Made by a program: the position numbers and the translations under genes
The notes under the pieces: model-generated
The model's input: only the letters and a program-made list of their open reading frames with translations
What the model was told of the DNA's origin: nothing
The model's database searches: none
Shown: positions 1-8,560 of the stretch, in pieces
How the letters are laid out: each line of letters starts with the position of its first letter
Numbering within the stretch: the stretch's first letter is position 1
Assembly (NCBI GenBank): GCA_947474705.1
Contig: CANJJS010000011.1
Span: 1 to 64,000, forward strand
Length of the DNA: 64,000 nt
Direction of reading: 5' to 3'
Source: Acetobacteraceae bacterium
GTDB lineage: Bacteria > Pseudomonadota > Alphaproteobacteria > Acetobacterales > Acetobacteraceae

Positions 1-1
1 G

Positions 2-148
2 TTCGGCGGCGTGGTCAGCCTCGCGTTCCTTCGCACCCCGCCGGAATGGCGGGTGGCGGTCCCCTTCGCGACCCTGCTGCCGCAGGCGATCTGGCTGGCC
101 GTCGTCGTCCGGCTGGCGCGGCGGGCCGGTCTGGGCCGCTGGGGATAA
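2..148 (+). CDS. C-terminal fragment of a membrane protein (5' end outside window)
   Basis: An open frame enters from the left edge and ends at TAA (146-148), giving the last 48 residues of a protein. The visible part is rich in Val, Ala, Leu and Trp, with a hydrophobic stretch (AIWLAVVVRLA) followed by several arginines. This looks like a final transmembrane helix with a positively charged cytoplasmic end. Family and function cannot be judged from this tail. Codon use is high-GC, as in the neighbours. Confidence is limited because the start and most of the protein lie outside the window. Confidence 0.5.
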   Translation, partial: FGGVVSLAFLRTPPEWRVAVPFATLLPQAIWLAVVVRLARRAGLGRWG

Positions 149-341
149 CGGACGGCCTCCGCGCGTCCCTGTTCCAAAGTCATGACATCCTGAATTAAGA
201 ACGTTTCCACGCCTTCGCCATGACAGACGCGACAATTTCGTTACCGAAACGCGACACGGACACGACACGCATCGATCATTCTCCCGGTATCGAAACGACG
301 CCGGACGCCCATGCGTCCATCGTTCAACCGGAGTGGAAACC

Positions 342-1985
342 ATGGCGGCCTTTCCTAAAACGAGTCTTCTGGACGCGGGCTTCGACGATACCGCCTTGGC
401 GATCGATCCAGGGTTTCTGGATCCGGGACCTGGCGAGGCCGTTGTACCGGATCAGCCTCCGGCGGACTTCGGCATCGACACATTTTTGGTGCCGCCGCCG
501 GCCGGCCTGATCGCTGGCGGTGGCGGCGGTGGCGATCCGGAGCCCGTCGCCGTCCTGGCGGTCGTCGCGTCCAGTGCCGCGAAAACCGAGGGAACCGGCG
601 CCAACAAGGCCTTCACGTTCCTGGTTTCCCGGACTGGCGATACCACCACGGCCGCCAGCGCGGCGTGGAGCGTCGCCGGGCAGGGCGTTCATGCGGCGAG
701 TGCCGCCGATTTCGCGGCTGGCGTTCTGCCGTCCGGCACGGTCAGTTTCGCGCCGGGCCAGGTCAGTAAAACCATCTCGGTCGTTGTCAAAGCCGATTCA
801 TCGTTCGAGAGCGACGAGGGTTTCGCCGTCAAATTGTCCGCCCCGTCGCCCGGTGCCATTTTGATGGCGGGAAAAACCACGGCTTACGGAACGATCCTGG
901 ATGACGATAAGCCAACGGTTTCAATCGCGGCCCAGAACGCGGTGAAATTGGAAGGAACGGGGAATGGGGTGACACCGTTCACGTTCGACGTGACCCGCAC
1001 CGGGGACCTGAGCCTGACGGCGAGCGTCGGTTGGACCGCCTCAACCGCGTGGCAGGCCGGTAGCGCGACGAATTTCGATTTCGCGGGGGGTGTTATCCCC
1101 GGTGGGGATTTGACGTTCGCGCCGGGAGAAACGCACAAGCTTATCACCGTCAATATCGTCGCGGACAATGAAATCGAGCCGGACGAAGAGTTTTCGGTTC
1201 ATCTCGGTTATAATGGCAGCGGCACCGCGATCGGGACGAGTTACGCCACGGCCACCATTCTGAGCGACGACCATTATTCGTTCGCGTATCTCGAAGAGTC
1301 GACACCGTCGCTCGTCGAGGGCAACAGTGGCGTCACGCCGTACAACTTTATTCTGACCCGGGGCGGTGGGGATATGAATCGTCCGGTCAGCGTGAACTGG
1401 TCGGTTCCGGCGATGCCCAACGCGGGTGTGATCGCGGCGGATTTCGCTAGTGGGGTATTGCCATCGGGCACGGCCACGCTGGCGGCCGGACAGCTCAGCA
1501 CGATTATTACCGTGAATATCGCTGGAGATTCCGTGGTCGAAGGCGACGAAAAATTTCATGTGGTTTTGGACAACCCGTCCTACGGGCTGTGGTTGACCCA
1601 TTCGGAGGCGGTCGGGACGATCCAGAACGACGATGGCCCGGCCTTCGCCGCGCCAACGCCGAAATTCGCGTTCGAGAATCTTCGCGCGGAGGAGATGGAT
1701 CTCATCGTCGCCGATTTGAAAAAATTCGGCCCCGATCTGGGCGATGCCGCGATGAAATTCCTGGACGGCGCGCCGCCGCCGGAGACGGTCGAGGATATGG
1801 TGAAAGTACTGCTGGATTTGGGCGATATGGATGTTTTCCGGATGCTCGCCGCGTTCGATCCGTATTTGGAACCATTGTTCGGTCGTGTCGACGAACCCTC
1901 CGCCGGCGTGTTGGCGGGTGGTTGGGATTTCGGGACCGGTGTGGATCCCGCGAAGATGGCGCCGGCGCGCGATATGTTCGCCTGA
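342..1985 (+). CDS. Calx-beta repeat protein
   Basis: A 547-residue protein. A GGAG sequence (330-333) sits 8 bases before the ATG at 342, which is preferred over an in-frame GTG at 333. After a Pro/Gly-rich N-terminus with a poly-Gly run come three repeats of roughly 120 residues. Each ends in a Thr-Ile-x-x-Asp-Asp type motif (TILDDD, TILSDD, TIQNDD) and contains F-x-P/A-G-x-x-x-K/T and D-E-x-F-x-V-x-L strands, the pattern of Calx-beta domains. Such domains bind calcium in extracellular or surface adhesion proteins. A C-terminal segment of about 110 acidic, helical residues is not recognised. There is no signal peptide and no RTX nonapeptide, so the export route is unknown. It stands alone between an unrelated membrane gene and the his cluster. 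Confidence 0.8.
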   Translation: MAAFPKTSLLDAGFDDTALAIDPGFLDPGPGEAVVPDQPPADFGIDTFLVPPPAGLIAGGGGGGDPEPVAVLAVVASSAAKTEGTGANKAFTFLVSRTGDTTTAASAAWSVAGQGVHAASAADFAAGVLPSGTVSFAPGQVSKTISVVVKADSSFESDEGFAVKLSAPSPGAILMAGKTTAYGTILDDDKPTVSIAAQNAVKLEGTGNGVTPFTFDVTRTGDLSLTASVGWTASTAWQAGSATNFDFAGGVIPGGDLTFAPGETHKLITVNIVADNEIEPDEEFSVHLGYNGSGTAIGTSYATATILSDDHYSFAYLEESTPSLVEGNSGVTPYNFILTRGGGDMNRPVSVNWSVPAMPNAGVIAADFASGVLPSGTATLAAGQLSTIITVNIAGDSVVEGDEKFHVVLDNPSYGLWLTHSEAVGTIQNDDGPAFAAPTPKFAFENLRAEEMDLIVADLKKFGPDLGDAAMKFLDGAPPPETVEDMVKVLLDLGDMDVFRMLAAFDPYLEPLFGRVDEPSAGVLAGGWDFGTGVDPAKMAPARDMFA

Positions 1986-2002
1986 CGCTCCCCCCGCGGG
2001 TC

Positions 2003-2047
2003 TGTCAGCCCGCGGGGACCCGACGGGCTTGTCAGCCCGCGGGGACC
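2003..2047. repeat. Direct repeat pair, 18-bp unit
   Basis: The 18-base unit TGTCAGCCCGCGGGGACC occurs at 2003-2020 and again at 2030-2047, 27 bases apart, and a shorter CCGCGGG copy lies at 1994-2000. Each unit contains the palindrome CCCGCGGG. The second copy overlaps the last codons and stop of the HIT gene on the minus strand. It sits between two convergent genes and may act as a structured 3' end or be a small repeat expansion. Confidence 0.6.
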
Positions 2048-2412
2048 ATCCGGCCCAAGGACCGCCCGCCAAACAGATGCAGATGGAAATGCGGGACTTC
2101 CTGACCGCCGTGATCGCCCATGTTGGCGAGAACGCGGTAGCCCGGGTCTTCCAGGCCCAGATCCCGCGCGACCTCGCCGGCGGCGCGGAAGAAACCGGCG
2201 ATCTCCGCCTCGCTGCCCTTGGCGCTGAAATCGGCGAAGGAGCAGTATTTCCCCTTCGGAATCACCAGCACGTGGATCGGGGCCTGTGGGGCGATGTCGT
2301 GGAACGCCAGCGCCCATTCGTTTTCGAAGACTTTCCGGCAGGGGATTTCCCCGCGCAGGATGCGGGCGAAAATATTGGTGTCGTCGTAGGGCGGCAGTCC
2401 GCTGACGGTCAT
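2032..2412 (-). CDS. HIT family protein (histidine triad nucleotide hydrolase)
   Basis: A 126-residue HIT-domain protein of the HINT type, which hydrolyses purine nucleoside phosphoramidates or related nucleotides in the cytoplasm. The histidine triad HFHLHL is present with His108, His110 and His112, and the N-terminal NIFARILRGEIPC segment is typical of HINT proteins. The length matches the family. It lies 21 bases downstream of hisE on the same strand and is the last gene of the his cluster, an arrangement often seen in alphaproteobacteria. A role in histidine synthesis is not established. Its stop codon lies inside a short direct repeat. Confidence 0.93.
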   Translation of the reverse strand: MTVSGLPPYDDTNIFARILRGEIPCRKVFENEWALAFHDIAPQAPIHVLVIPKGKYCSFADFSAKGSEAEIAGFFRAAGEVARDLGLEDPGYRVLANMGDHGGQEVPHFHLHLFGGRSLGRMVPAG

Positions 2413-2433
2413 CGTAACTCTCCCTTTACAAGA

Positions 2434-2916
2434 TCAGGGGATTTTCGTGGTGTTCAGCACCCGCGCGACGAGGCTGGTTTGCGCGCGGGAGGCTTTTTCG
2501 GCGATGCCGCTGACGCCTTCGCGGCGCATCAGTTCCGCCCAGACTTCTTCTGGCGCGACGCCGGTGGAGACCCAGACGACCAACAGGTGGTACAGCACGT
2601 CGGCGCTTTCCGAGATCACCGCGTCCTTGTCGCCGCGCACGGCCTCGATGATGCATTCGACCGCTTCCTCACCGAATTTCTGTGCGACTTTGGCGGGTCC
2701 GCGCGACAGCAGGCGGGCGGAATGGCTGACGGTGGGGTCGGCGTCGCGGCGGCTCATGACCACCGACCAGAGCCGGTCGAGCACGACGGCGCCGGTTTGT
2801 TCCGGCACCTGGATGTTCAAGGCACGTTTCAGCTTGCCGACGGTTTTCGACGTGACCGTGGCCTTGCGGGGGGCTTTGGTCTTACGCGGTGCTTTGAGTT
2901 TCGTCGTCTTTGGCAT
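2434..2916 (-). CDS. hisE: Phosphoribosyl-ATP diphosphatase
   Basis: A 160-residue HisE, which hydrolyses phosphoribosyl-ATP to phosphoribosyl-AMP and diphosphate, the second step of histidine synthesis. The MazG-like helical domain spans about residues 45-130 and contains the metal-binding pattern [13 protein letters not shown] and the later [10 protein letters not shown] segment. The ATG at 2916 starts 2 bases after the hisF stop. The first 35 residues are an unusual Lys/Arg/Pro-rich extension ([11 protein letters not shown] repeated motif) not needed for catalysis. A start further inside would remove it, but no better placed start is visible. Confidence 0.93.
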   Translation of the reverse strand: MPKTTKLKAPRKTKAPRKATVTSKTVGKLKRALNIQVPEQTGAVVLDRLWSVVMSRRDADPTVSHSARLLSRGPAKVAQKFGEEAVECIIEAVRGDKDAVISESADVLYHLLVVWVSTGVAPEEVWAELMRREGVSGIAEKASRAQTSLVARVLNTTKIP

Positions 2917-2918
2917 GA

Positions 2919-3689
2919 TCAGGCGGCCTCCCGCGGCAGGCGAACCGGTTGACCGGCGGCGTCCAGGGCGTGTTTGACCTGGCCGATGGTGAATGTGCCG
3001 AAATGGAAGACGCTGGCGGCGAGCAGGCCCGTCGCGCCGGCTTTGGCGCCCTCCACGAAATGCTCCAGCGTGCCGACGCCGCCGGAGGCGATGACGGGCA
3101 CGCGCACGGCGGCGCAGACCGCGCGCAGCAGGTCGAGGTCGAAGCCTTTGCCGGTGCCGTCGCGGTCCATGCTGGTCAGCAGAATCTCGCCCGCGCCAAG
3201 GGAGACGACCTGTTTGCACCATTCGATCGTGTCGATGCCGGTGTTGCGGCGGCCGCCATGGGTGAAGACCTCCCATTTTCCGGCGGCGGTTTGTTTCGCG
3301 TCGACCGCGACCACCACGCACTGGCTACCGAATTTCACCGCCGCTTCCCGCACCAGTTCCGGCCGCGCGACGGCGGCGGAGTTGATGGAGCATTTGTCGG
3401 TGCCCGCCAGCAGCAGGCGGCGCATGTCCTCGGTGGAACGAATGCCGCCGCCGACGGTCAGCGGCAGGAAGACCCGCGCGGCGGTGCGGGAAACGACATC
3501 GAGGATGGTGTCGCGGTTTTCGTGGCTGGCGGTGATGTCGAGGAAGGTCAGCTCGTCCGCGCCCGCGGCGTCATAGACGGCGGCCTGTTCCACCGGATCG
3601 CCGGCGTCGCGCAGGGAGACGAAGTTCACGCCTTTGACGACGCGTCCATCCTTGACGTCCAGACAGGGAATCACCCGGAGTTTCAACAT
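2919..3689 (-). CDS. hisF: Imidazole glycerol phosphate synthase, cyclase subunit
   Basis: A 256-residue (beta/alpha)8 barrel that uses ammonia from HisH to convert PRFAR to imidazole glycerol phosphate and AICAR. The catalytic aspartates are visible: Asp11 in [11 protein letters not shown], and the second in [15 protein letters not shown]. The phosphate-binding motif is VIASGGVG. Length is standard. It is followed 2 bases later by hisE and preceded by a 110-base gap to hisA, the only sizeable gap in the cluster. The ATG at 3689 gives the family N-terminus [11 protein letters not shown]. Confidence 0.97.
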   Translation of the reverse strand: MLKLRVIPCLDVKDGRVVKGVNFVSLRDAGDPVEQAAVYDAAGADELTFLDITASHENRDTILDVVSRTAARVFLPLTVGGGIRSTEDMRRLLLAGTDKCSINSAAVARPELVREAAVKFGSQCVVVAVDAKQTAAGKWEVFTHGGRRNTGIDTIEWCKQVVSLGAGEILLTSMDRDGTGKGFDLDLLRAVCAAVRVPVIASGGVGTLEHFVEGAKAGATGLLAASVFHFGTFTIGQVKHALDAAGQPVRLPREAA

Positions 3690-3799
3690 GATGGGCCTCT
3701 TAGACTCCACGCGCCGCGCGTGTGGCAAGCGAATATGCTGAAAGAAAGGCCGCGGACGCTGCCGTGGACAGATAAGTTCTGGATTGGTCGAGGCCGCGA

Positions 3800-4534
3800 T
3801 CAGCCGCCGAACAGGGCCAGCGCCTCCGCCGGCTTCACGCGGCCGTCGTACAGCGCGCGTCCGACGATGGCGCCCTCGATTCGGGTACCCGCGGCCACGC
3901 GCCTCAACGCCGCCAGATCGTCCAGCGAGCCGACTCCGCCGGAGGCGATGACCGGCGTGGTCAGTTTCGCCGCCAGATCGAGCGTCTGGTCCAGGTTCAG
4001 GCCCGACAACATGCCGTCGCGGCCGATGTCGGTGTAGATGATGGCGGTCACGCCCGCGTCCTCGAACCGCGCACCGAGTTCGGCGGCGGGGAGGCTGGAG
4101 GTTTCCGCCCACCCCTCGGTGGCGACGAAGCCGTTGCGGGCGTCGATGCCGACGGCGATGCGTCCCGGGAACGCCTTGCAGGCCTCGATGACCAGCGCGG
4201 GGTTTTTCGCGGCGGCGGAGCCCAGGATAACGCGGTGAACGCCGGCGGTGAGCCAGGTCTCGATGCCCGCCATGTCGCGGATGCCGCCACCGAGCTGCAC
4301 CGGCAGATCGACGGCGCCAAGAATCGCGGTGACGGCGGCGCCGTTCACGGGCCGGCCGGCGAAGGCGCCGTTCAGGTCCACGACATGCAGCCACTTAAAG
4401 CCCGCGTCACGCCAGGCGATGGCCTGCGCCGCGGGATCGTCGGAATAGACGGTGGCCTGGTCCATTTCGCCCCGGCGCAGCCGCACGCAGCTTCCATCCT
4501 TCAGGTCGATCGCTGGATAGAGAGTTAGGCTCAT
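3800..4534 (-). CDS. hisA: ProFAR isomerase (phosphoribosylformimino-AICAR-P isomerase)
   Basis: A 244-residue TIM barrel carrying out the Amadori isomerisation of ProFAR to PRFAR in histidine synthesis. Asp10 in [10 protein letters not shown] is the expected N-terminal catalytic acid, and [11 protein letters not shown] holds the second. [16 protein letters not shown] is the C-terminal phosphate-binding segment. The start ATG overlaps the stop of the upstream GNAT gene by four bases, indicating translational coupling. Length and motifs are normal for the family. Confidence 0.97.
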   Translation of the reverse strand: MSLTLYPAIDLKDGSCVRLRRGEMDQATVYSDDPAAQAIAWRDAGFKWLHVVDLNGAFAGRPVNGAAVTAILGAVDLPVQLGGGIRDMAGIETWLTAGVHRVILGSAAAKNPALVIEACKAFPGRIAVGIDARNGFVATEGWAETSSLPAAELGARFEDAGVTAIIYTDIGRDGMLSGLNLDQTLDLAAKLTTPVIASGGVGSLDDLAALRRVAAGTRIEGAIVGRALYDGRVKPAEALALFGG

Positions 4535-5097
4535 GTTTCCGCCACCTGGGCTTTTTTTTGCCGAAGCCGCTTACAATAATAAAAACCCTGCACGATCCGC
4601 CCCCGAACCAGCGCGTAATTTGGGTGAGTGCCCCATTTTTCGTAGCCCAGAGCTTCGTACATGTGGATGGCGGCGGTTTGCGTTTCGCGAACGTCGAGGT
4701 TCAGCACGTGGTACCCGAGCTCTCGCGCCCGGCTCTCGACGCCAAGCGTCAGCATGCGGGCCAAACCATGCCCGCGGGCATAAGGCGCGACGAAGGCATG
4801 CATCAGTTGCGCGGAGAAGGATTGCGCCTCGTTGTTCTTCGGCGGTTTGACGAGGTGGGCGGAGCCGACGACCATTCCGTCCATGCGGGCGACGATCAAC
4901 TCGCGTTCCGGGACCAGCAGCACGCCCCGATAATAGCTTTCCAGGGCACGGCGCCCAGGCGGATTGACCCAGCCGAAGCCGCCGCCGTCGATGATGGCGG
5001 CGTCGGTGGCCTCGCACAAAGCGGCGAGGTCGGCGTCGTCCAGTGTTTCCACCGGTTCGACGCTGAGGCGGGGTCTGGCGCGCGCGGGTTCGGACAT
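4531..5097 (-). CDS. GNAT family N-acetyltransferase inserted in the his cluster
   Basis: A 188-residue GNAT-fold protein, expected to move an acetyl group from acetyl-CoA to an amine; the substrate is unknown. The acetyl-CoA motif appears as [14 protein letters not shown] (Q/R-x-x-G-x-G/A type) near residues 100-113, and the C-terminal motif is [20 protein letters not shown]. It lies between hisH (4 bases away) and hisA (4-base overlap), so it is almost certainly co-transcribed and coupled with histidine synthesis. Whether it acts in that pathway is unknown. GNAT insertions in his operons are seen elsewhere in alphaproteobacteria. Confidence 0.88.
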   Translation of the reverse strand: MSEPARARPRLSVEPVETLDDADLAALCEATDAAIIDGGGFGWVNPPGRRALESYYRGVLLVPERELIVARMDGMVVGSAHLVKPPKNNEAQSFSAQLMHAFVAPYARGHGLARMLTLGVESRARELGYHVLNLDVRETQTAAIHMYEALGYEKWGTHPNYALVRGRIVQGFYYCKRLRQKKAQVAET

Positions 5098-5101
5098 GGC
5101 G

Positions 5102-5737
5102 TCAGGGGATCCAGCGCAGGAAGTTGGTCAGAATGCGAATGCCAACCTCCTGGCTTTTTTCGACGTGAAACTGCGTGCCGGCGCGGTTGCCGGCGGCGAC
5201 GAAGGCGGCGACGGGCCCGCCATACTCGGTCGTGGCGATCGTTTGCGACGGATCGCCGCCCGACAAAGCATAGCTGTGGACGAAATAGGCATGATCGCCG
5301 GGATGTAAACCCTCCAGCAACGGATGGACGCCAGGTTCGAAGTCCAGGCCGTTCCAGCCCATTTGCGGCAGGCGAAGTCCGGGTGCGGGCATTTCGGCGA
5401 CGTCGCCCATGATCCAGCCGTACCCGGCGGTGATCTCGTGCTCCAGCCCGCGTTGAGCCATCAGTTGCATGCCGACGCAAATGCCCAGGAAGGGACTGCC
5501 GGCGGAGGTGGCGCGGTCGATGGCGTCCCACATGCCGGATACCGCGTGCAGGCCGCGGGCACAGTCGGCGAAGGCGCCTTGTCCGGGCAGCACGATCCGG
5601 TCGGACGTGGCGACGGTGTCCGGGTCGGCGGTGACCAGAACCGAGGCTGCGATGCCGGCGCGTTCGGCGGCCAGTGCCAGGGCGCGGGAGGCGGAGGCGA
5701 GGTTGCCGCTGCCATAATCGACGACGGCGATTTTCAT
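5102..5737 (-). CDS. hisH: Imidazole glycerol phosphate synthase, glutamine amidotransferase subunit
   Basis: A 211-residue class I glutamine amidotransferase that supplies ammonia to HisF. The nucleophile is Cys87 in FLGICVGMQL, and the His/Glu pair is in GTQFHVEKSQ. The N-terminus [13 protein letters not shown] is typical and fixes the ATG at 5737. The start overlaps the stop of the upstream DUF2628 gene by four bases (ATGA). Length is standard. Confidence 0.97.
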   Translation of the reverse strand: MKIAVVDYGSGNLASASRALALAAERAGIAASVLVTADPDTVATSDRIVLPGQGAFADCARGLHAVSGMWDAIDRATSAGSPFLGICVGMQLMAQRGLEHEITAGYGWIMGDVAEMPAPGLRLPQMGWNGLDFEPGVHPLLEGLHPGDHAYFVHSYALSGGDPSQTIATTEYGGPVAAFVAAGNRAGTQFHVEKSQEVGIRILTNFLRWIP

Positions 5738-6111
5738 GGCGCGGCCTCCGCCAGCATCGCGTGTGCCGCCAGATCGGGACGGGCATTGAACAGGCGGAGT
5801 CGTGCCTCGTCCTCGTTGCCCGCCGCGACGACTCCGGTTTCCAGGTAGCCTTGGCGGGCGGCGGACCAGCGCAGGAGGTCCCGGCCGGAGAAGCCCAAAA
5901 GCAGCGCGACGCCAGCGGTCAGCACCAGGGAAGCGGGCGGGCGCGTCAGAACGAGAACAAGCACGTCCAGTAGCAGAAGCGCCGCGGCGAGGAGCCAAAG
6001 CCGGTGCGCCGCGAGCCAAAAGGGACCCCACAGCAAAGCGCCGAACGAAAACCCCTCACGCACGAGGCGCGGCGCGGCATGGGGTTTTTCGTGCGCCGTC
6101 CAGATCTTCAC
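5734..6111 (-). CDS. DUF2628 family small membrane protein
   Basis: A 125-residue protein beginning with GTG at 6111, where GTGA overlaps the hisB stop; its own stop overlaps the hisH start. The N-terminus [10 protein letters not shown] and the segment [19 protein letters not shown] are typical of DUF2628, a family of small inner-membrane proteins. Two hydrophobic helices lie near residues 40-58 and 62-75, followed by a soluble C-terminal tail. The family is common between hisB and hisH in alphaproteobacteria, but its function is unknown. The double overlap makes co-translation with hisB and hisH very likely. Confidence 0.88.
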   Translation of the reverse strand: MKIWTAHEKPHAAPRLVREGFSFGALLWGPFWLAAHRLWLLAAALLLLDVLVLVLTRPPASLVLTAGVALLLGFSGRDLLRWSAARQGYLETGVVAAGNEDEARLRLFNARPDLAAHAMLAEAAP

Positions 6112-6698
6112 AGCGCGCCCTTGGTGGAGGGGATGGCGTCGCCCATGCGCGGGTCCATTTCGGAGGCCATGCGCAGCGCGCGCGCGGTGGCCTTGAAACA
6201 GGCCTCGGCGACGTGATGGGCGTTGTGGCCCGCGCGGCGGTTCACGTGCAGCGTGATCATGGCGTTGAAGGCGAGCGCCCGGAAAAATTCCTCGAACAAT
6301 TCGGTGTCCATTTCGCCGATCTTCGGGCGGCCGAAATCGGCGTTGAAGACCAGGAAGGGGCGGCCGGAGATATCGACGGCGGCCTCGGCGAGGGTTTCGT
6401 CCATCGGGATCAGCGCCTGGCCAAACCGGCGGATGCCCCGCTTGTCGCCGATCGCCTTGGCGAAGGCCTGGCCGATGACGATGCCCACGTCTTCCGTCGT
6501 GTGATGGAAGTCGATGTGCAGATCGCCGACGGCGCGCACGGTCAGGTCGAACAGGCCGTGGCGGGTGAGCGCCGTCAGCATATGATCCAGAAAGCCGATT
6601 CCAGTGGAAATATCCGCTTTCCCTGACCCGTCGAGGTTCAGGGTCACGGAGATGTCGGTTTCCGACGTGGTGCGGGTAATCGTGGCGATGCGGTCCAT
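6108..6698 (-). CDS. hisB: Imidazoleglycerol-phosphate dehydratase
   Basis: A 196-residue monofunctional HisB that dehydrates imidazole glycerol phosphate to imidazole acetol phosphate with Mn2+. Metal-binding motifs are visible: FLDHM near residue 42, [10 protein letters not shown], and the C-terminal [14 protein letters not shown]. Length fits the short, non-fused form; the histidinol-phosphatase domain of enteric HisB is absent. It is the first gene of the minus-strand his cluster, 100 bases downstream of the AlgH gene. hisG, hisD and hisC are not in this window. Confidence 0.97.
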   Translation of the reverse strand: MDRIATITRTTSETDISVTLNLDGSGKADISTGIGFLDHMLTALTRHGLFDLTVRAVGDLHIDFHHTTEDVGIVIGQAFAKAIGDKRGIRRFGQALIPMDETLAEAAVDISGRPFLVFNADFGRPKIGEMDTELFEEFFRALAFNAMITLHVNRRAGHNAHHVAEACFKATARALRMASEMDPRMGDAIPSTKGAL

Positions 6699-6762
6699 GC
6701 GGCACCCACTACTCCGGCGGGGGGTGGCGGTCCAGATATCTCGCGCGCCGGGGCGCGTTTAC

Positions 6763-6800
6763 AGCGGGTTCGTTCGCCACTTCCGGCGGACGAACCCGCT
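6763..6800 (-). terminator. Hairpin between AlgH gene and hisB
   Basis: A 16-base stem (6763-6778 with 6785-6800) around a six-base loop ACTTCC has 15 perfect pairs and one G-T wobble. Its core is AGCGGGTTCGT / ACGAACCCGCT. It overlaps the last bases of the AlgH stop codon on the minus strand, so it can form right at the end of that transcript and ahead of hisB. There is no T-tract after it, so it may be a processing or attenuation structure rather than a classical rho-independent terminator. Confidence 0.6.
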
Positions 6801-7386
6801 ACGCGTGCCCCGCCACATCCGACAACAACAACGGATCGACCCGCAGCTTCGCCAGCGCCCGTCGCCACTTCGTTTCATGATCGGCATCGAACAGCAGCGG
6901 CTCGTCCGCCGGCCCGGACAACCAGGCGTTCTGCTGAATTTCCCGGTCGAGCTGCCCCGGCCCCCAGCCCGCGTACCCCAGCGCGAGGACGCACTCGCGC
7001 GGCCCTTTCCCCTCCGCGATCACCTGTAAAACATCGAGGCTGGCGGTCAGGGAAAGGCCGGAATCGACTTTCAGGCTGCCCTCGCCGGTCCAGTCGTTGG
7101 TATGCAGTACGAAGCCGCGGGCGTTTTCCACCGGGCCGCCCGCGCACAGGCGGACATCCCGCGCCGGCGGGTTCGGCGCGACTTTTAACTGTGTCAAAAG
7201 TTCCACGAAGGTCGGTTTGACCACGGGGCGGTTGACCACCAGGCCCATCGCGCCCTCGGGCGAGTGCGCGCACATATAGATGACGCTCTGCGAAAAGCGC
7301 GGATCGCCCATCGCGGGCATCGCGATCAGCAACTGCCCGGTCAGGAAAGCGCTGGCATCCGGGGTCGAGGGTTTGCTTCTGGCCAT
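6799..7386 (-). CDS. YqgE/AlgH family protein (DUF179)
   Basis: A 195-residue cytoplasmic protein of the YqgE/AlgH family. The diagnostic N-terminal region is LTGQLLIAMPAMGDPRF followed by SVIYMCAHSPEGAMGLVVN; the C-terminal GYAGWGPGQLDREIQQNAWL is also typical. The biochemical role of the family is unsettled; it was named from a Pseudomonas alginate regulator. The ATG at 7386 gives the conserved start. It faces the amino-acid binding protein gene across a 129-base divergent region and is followed by a strong hairpin before hisB. Confidence 0.93.
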   Translation of the reverse strand: MARSKPSTPDASAFLTGQLLIAMPAMGDPRFSQSVIYMCAHSPEGAMGLVVNRPVVKPTFVELLTQLKVAPNPPARDVRLCAGGPVENARGFVLHTNDWTGEGSLKVDSGLSLTASLDVLQVIAEGKGPRECVLALGYAGWGPGQLDREIQQNAWLSGPADEPLLFDADHETKWRRALAKLRVDPLLLSDVAGHA

Positions 7387-7515
7387 TCTGGAAATGTGGC
7401 GATTTCCCCTCGGCTCCGCAAGGTTTCTCGCGGCCCCCGGCATGGCCCGGTTGCCGCCGCCCGCCACCCAGGATAGGGCTAGGCCCGTTGTTTCTCTGGG
7501 ACAGGATGCGCCGAC

Positions 7516-8541
7516 ATGTTGAGATTGTTCGTGCTCGCGGCCGCTTTGGCGTGGGGTCTGGCGGCGGCCCCAGGGGTGGCTCAGGCCGGGACGCTGGATA
7601 ATGTGAGGCAAAAGGGGACGATCGCCTGTGGGGTGAATGTCGGGCTTGGCGGCTTCTCGATGGCCGACAGCGCGGGCGTCTGGAAAGGCCTCGACGTCGA
7701 TGCCTGCCGCGCGGTCGCCGCCGCTGTCTTCGGCGACGCGAGCAAGGTCCGCTACGTCCCTTTGACCAGCGCCAACCGCTTCACGGCGTTGCAGTCGGGC
7801 GAAGTGGATATTTTGTCCCGTAACACCACGCTGACGTTTTTGCGCGACGCTACCGTTGGTCTGCGCATGGTCATGACCAATTTTTACGACGGGCAGGGGT
7901 TCCTGGTTCGTAAGACCGTGAAAGCCGGCAACGTGAAAGACCTCGCGGGCGCGACCGTCTGCATGTTGCAGGGCTCGACGCACGAGCTGAACCTCGCGGA
8001 CTGGATGAAACAGAACAACATCCAGTTCCAGCTTGTCCTGCTCGACACCACCGACGTGCTGATCAAGGCGCTGCTGTCGGGACGCTGCGACGTGGCGTCG
8101 TCCGACAGTTCCAACCTCGCCTCCATCCGCGGCGCCGGCGTGCCCAACCCCGACGACTTCGTCATTCTTCCGGATCGCATCAGCAAGGAGCCGCTGGGCC
8201 CGATGGTCCGCCGCGCCGACGACCAGTGGCTGGACATCGTGCGCTGGTCCATGATGGCGATGCTGGAAGCCGAGGAAGCCGGCGTGACCTCCGCCAACGC
8301 GGACGACATGCTCGCCAGATCCACCAATCCGACGGTCCAGCGCCTCCTCGGAAAAACCGGCGACTTCGGCAAACTTCTCGGAATCGACAACGCCTGGGCG
8401 CTGCACATTATCAAACAGGTCGGCAATTACGCGGAAAGTTACGAACGCAACGTTGGCAAAGGCAGCAGCCTGAAACTGGATCGCGGGCCGAACGACCTGT
8501 GGTCGCGGGGCGGGCTGATGTATCCGATCCCCTTCCGCTGA
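7516..8541 (+). CDS. General amino-acid ABC transporter substrate-binding protein (AapJ-like)
   Basis: A 341-residue periplasmic binding protein of solute-binding family 3. The signal peptide is visible (MLRLFVLAAALAWG...GVAQA) with likely cleavage after residue 24. The mature start GTLDNVRQKGTIACGVN and the later SGEVDILSRNTTLTFLRD, with its long insert, resemble AapJ/BztA general L-amino-acid binders. It is the first of five same-strand genes, but no matching AapQMP permease or ATPase follows. It may therefore feed transporters encoded elsewhere or be an orphan sensor-type binder. The specificity is inferred from family resemblance only. Confidence 0.9.
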   Translation: MLRLFVLAAALAWGLAAAPGVAQAGTLDNVRQKGTIACGVNVGLGGFSMADSAGVWKGLDVDACRAVAAAVFGDASKVRYVPLTSANRFTALQSGEVDILSRNTTLTFLRDATVGLRMVMTNFYDGQGFLVRKTVKAGNVKDLAGATVCMLQGSTHELNLADWMKQNNIQFQLVLLDTTDVLIKALLSGRCDVASSDSSNLASIRGAGVPNPDDFVILPDRISKEPLGPMVRRADDQWLDIVRWSMMAMLEAEEAGVTSANADDMLARSTNPTVQRLLGKTGDFGKLLGIDNAWALHIIKQVGNYAESYERNVGKGSSLKLDRGPNDLWSRGGLMYPIPFR

Positions 8542-8560
8542 GAGGAACGGCGCCCCCCGC

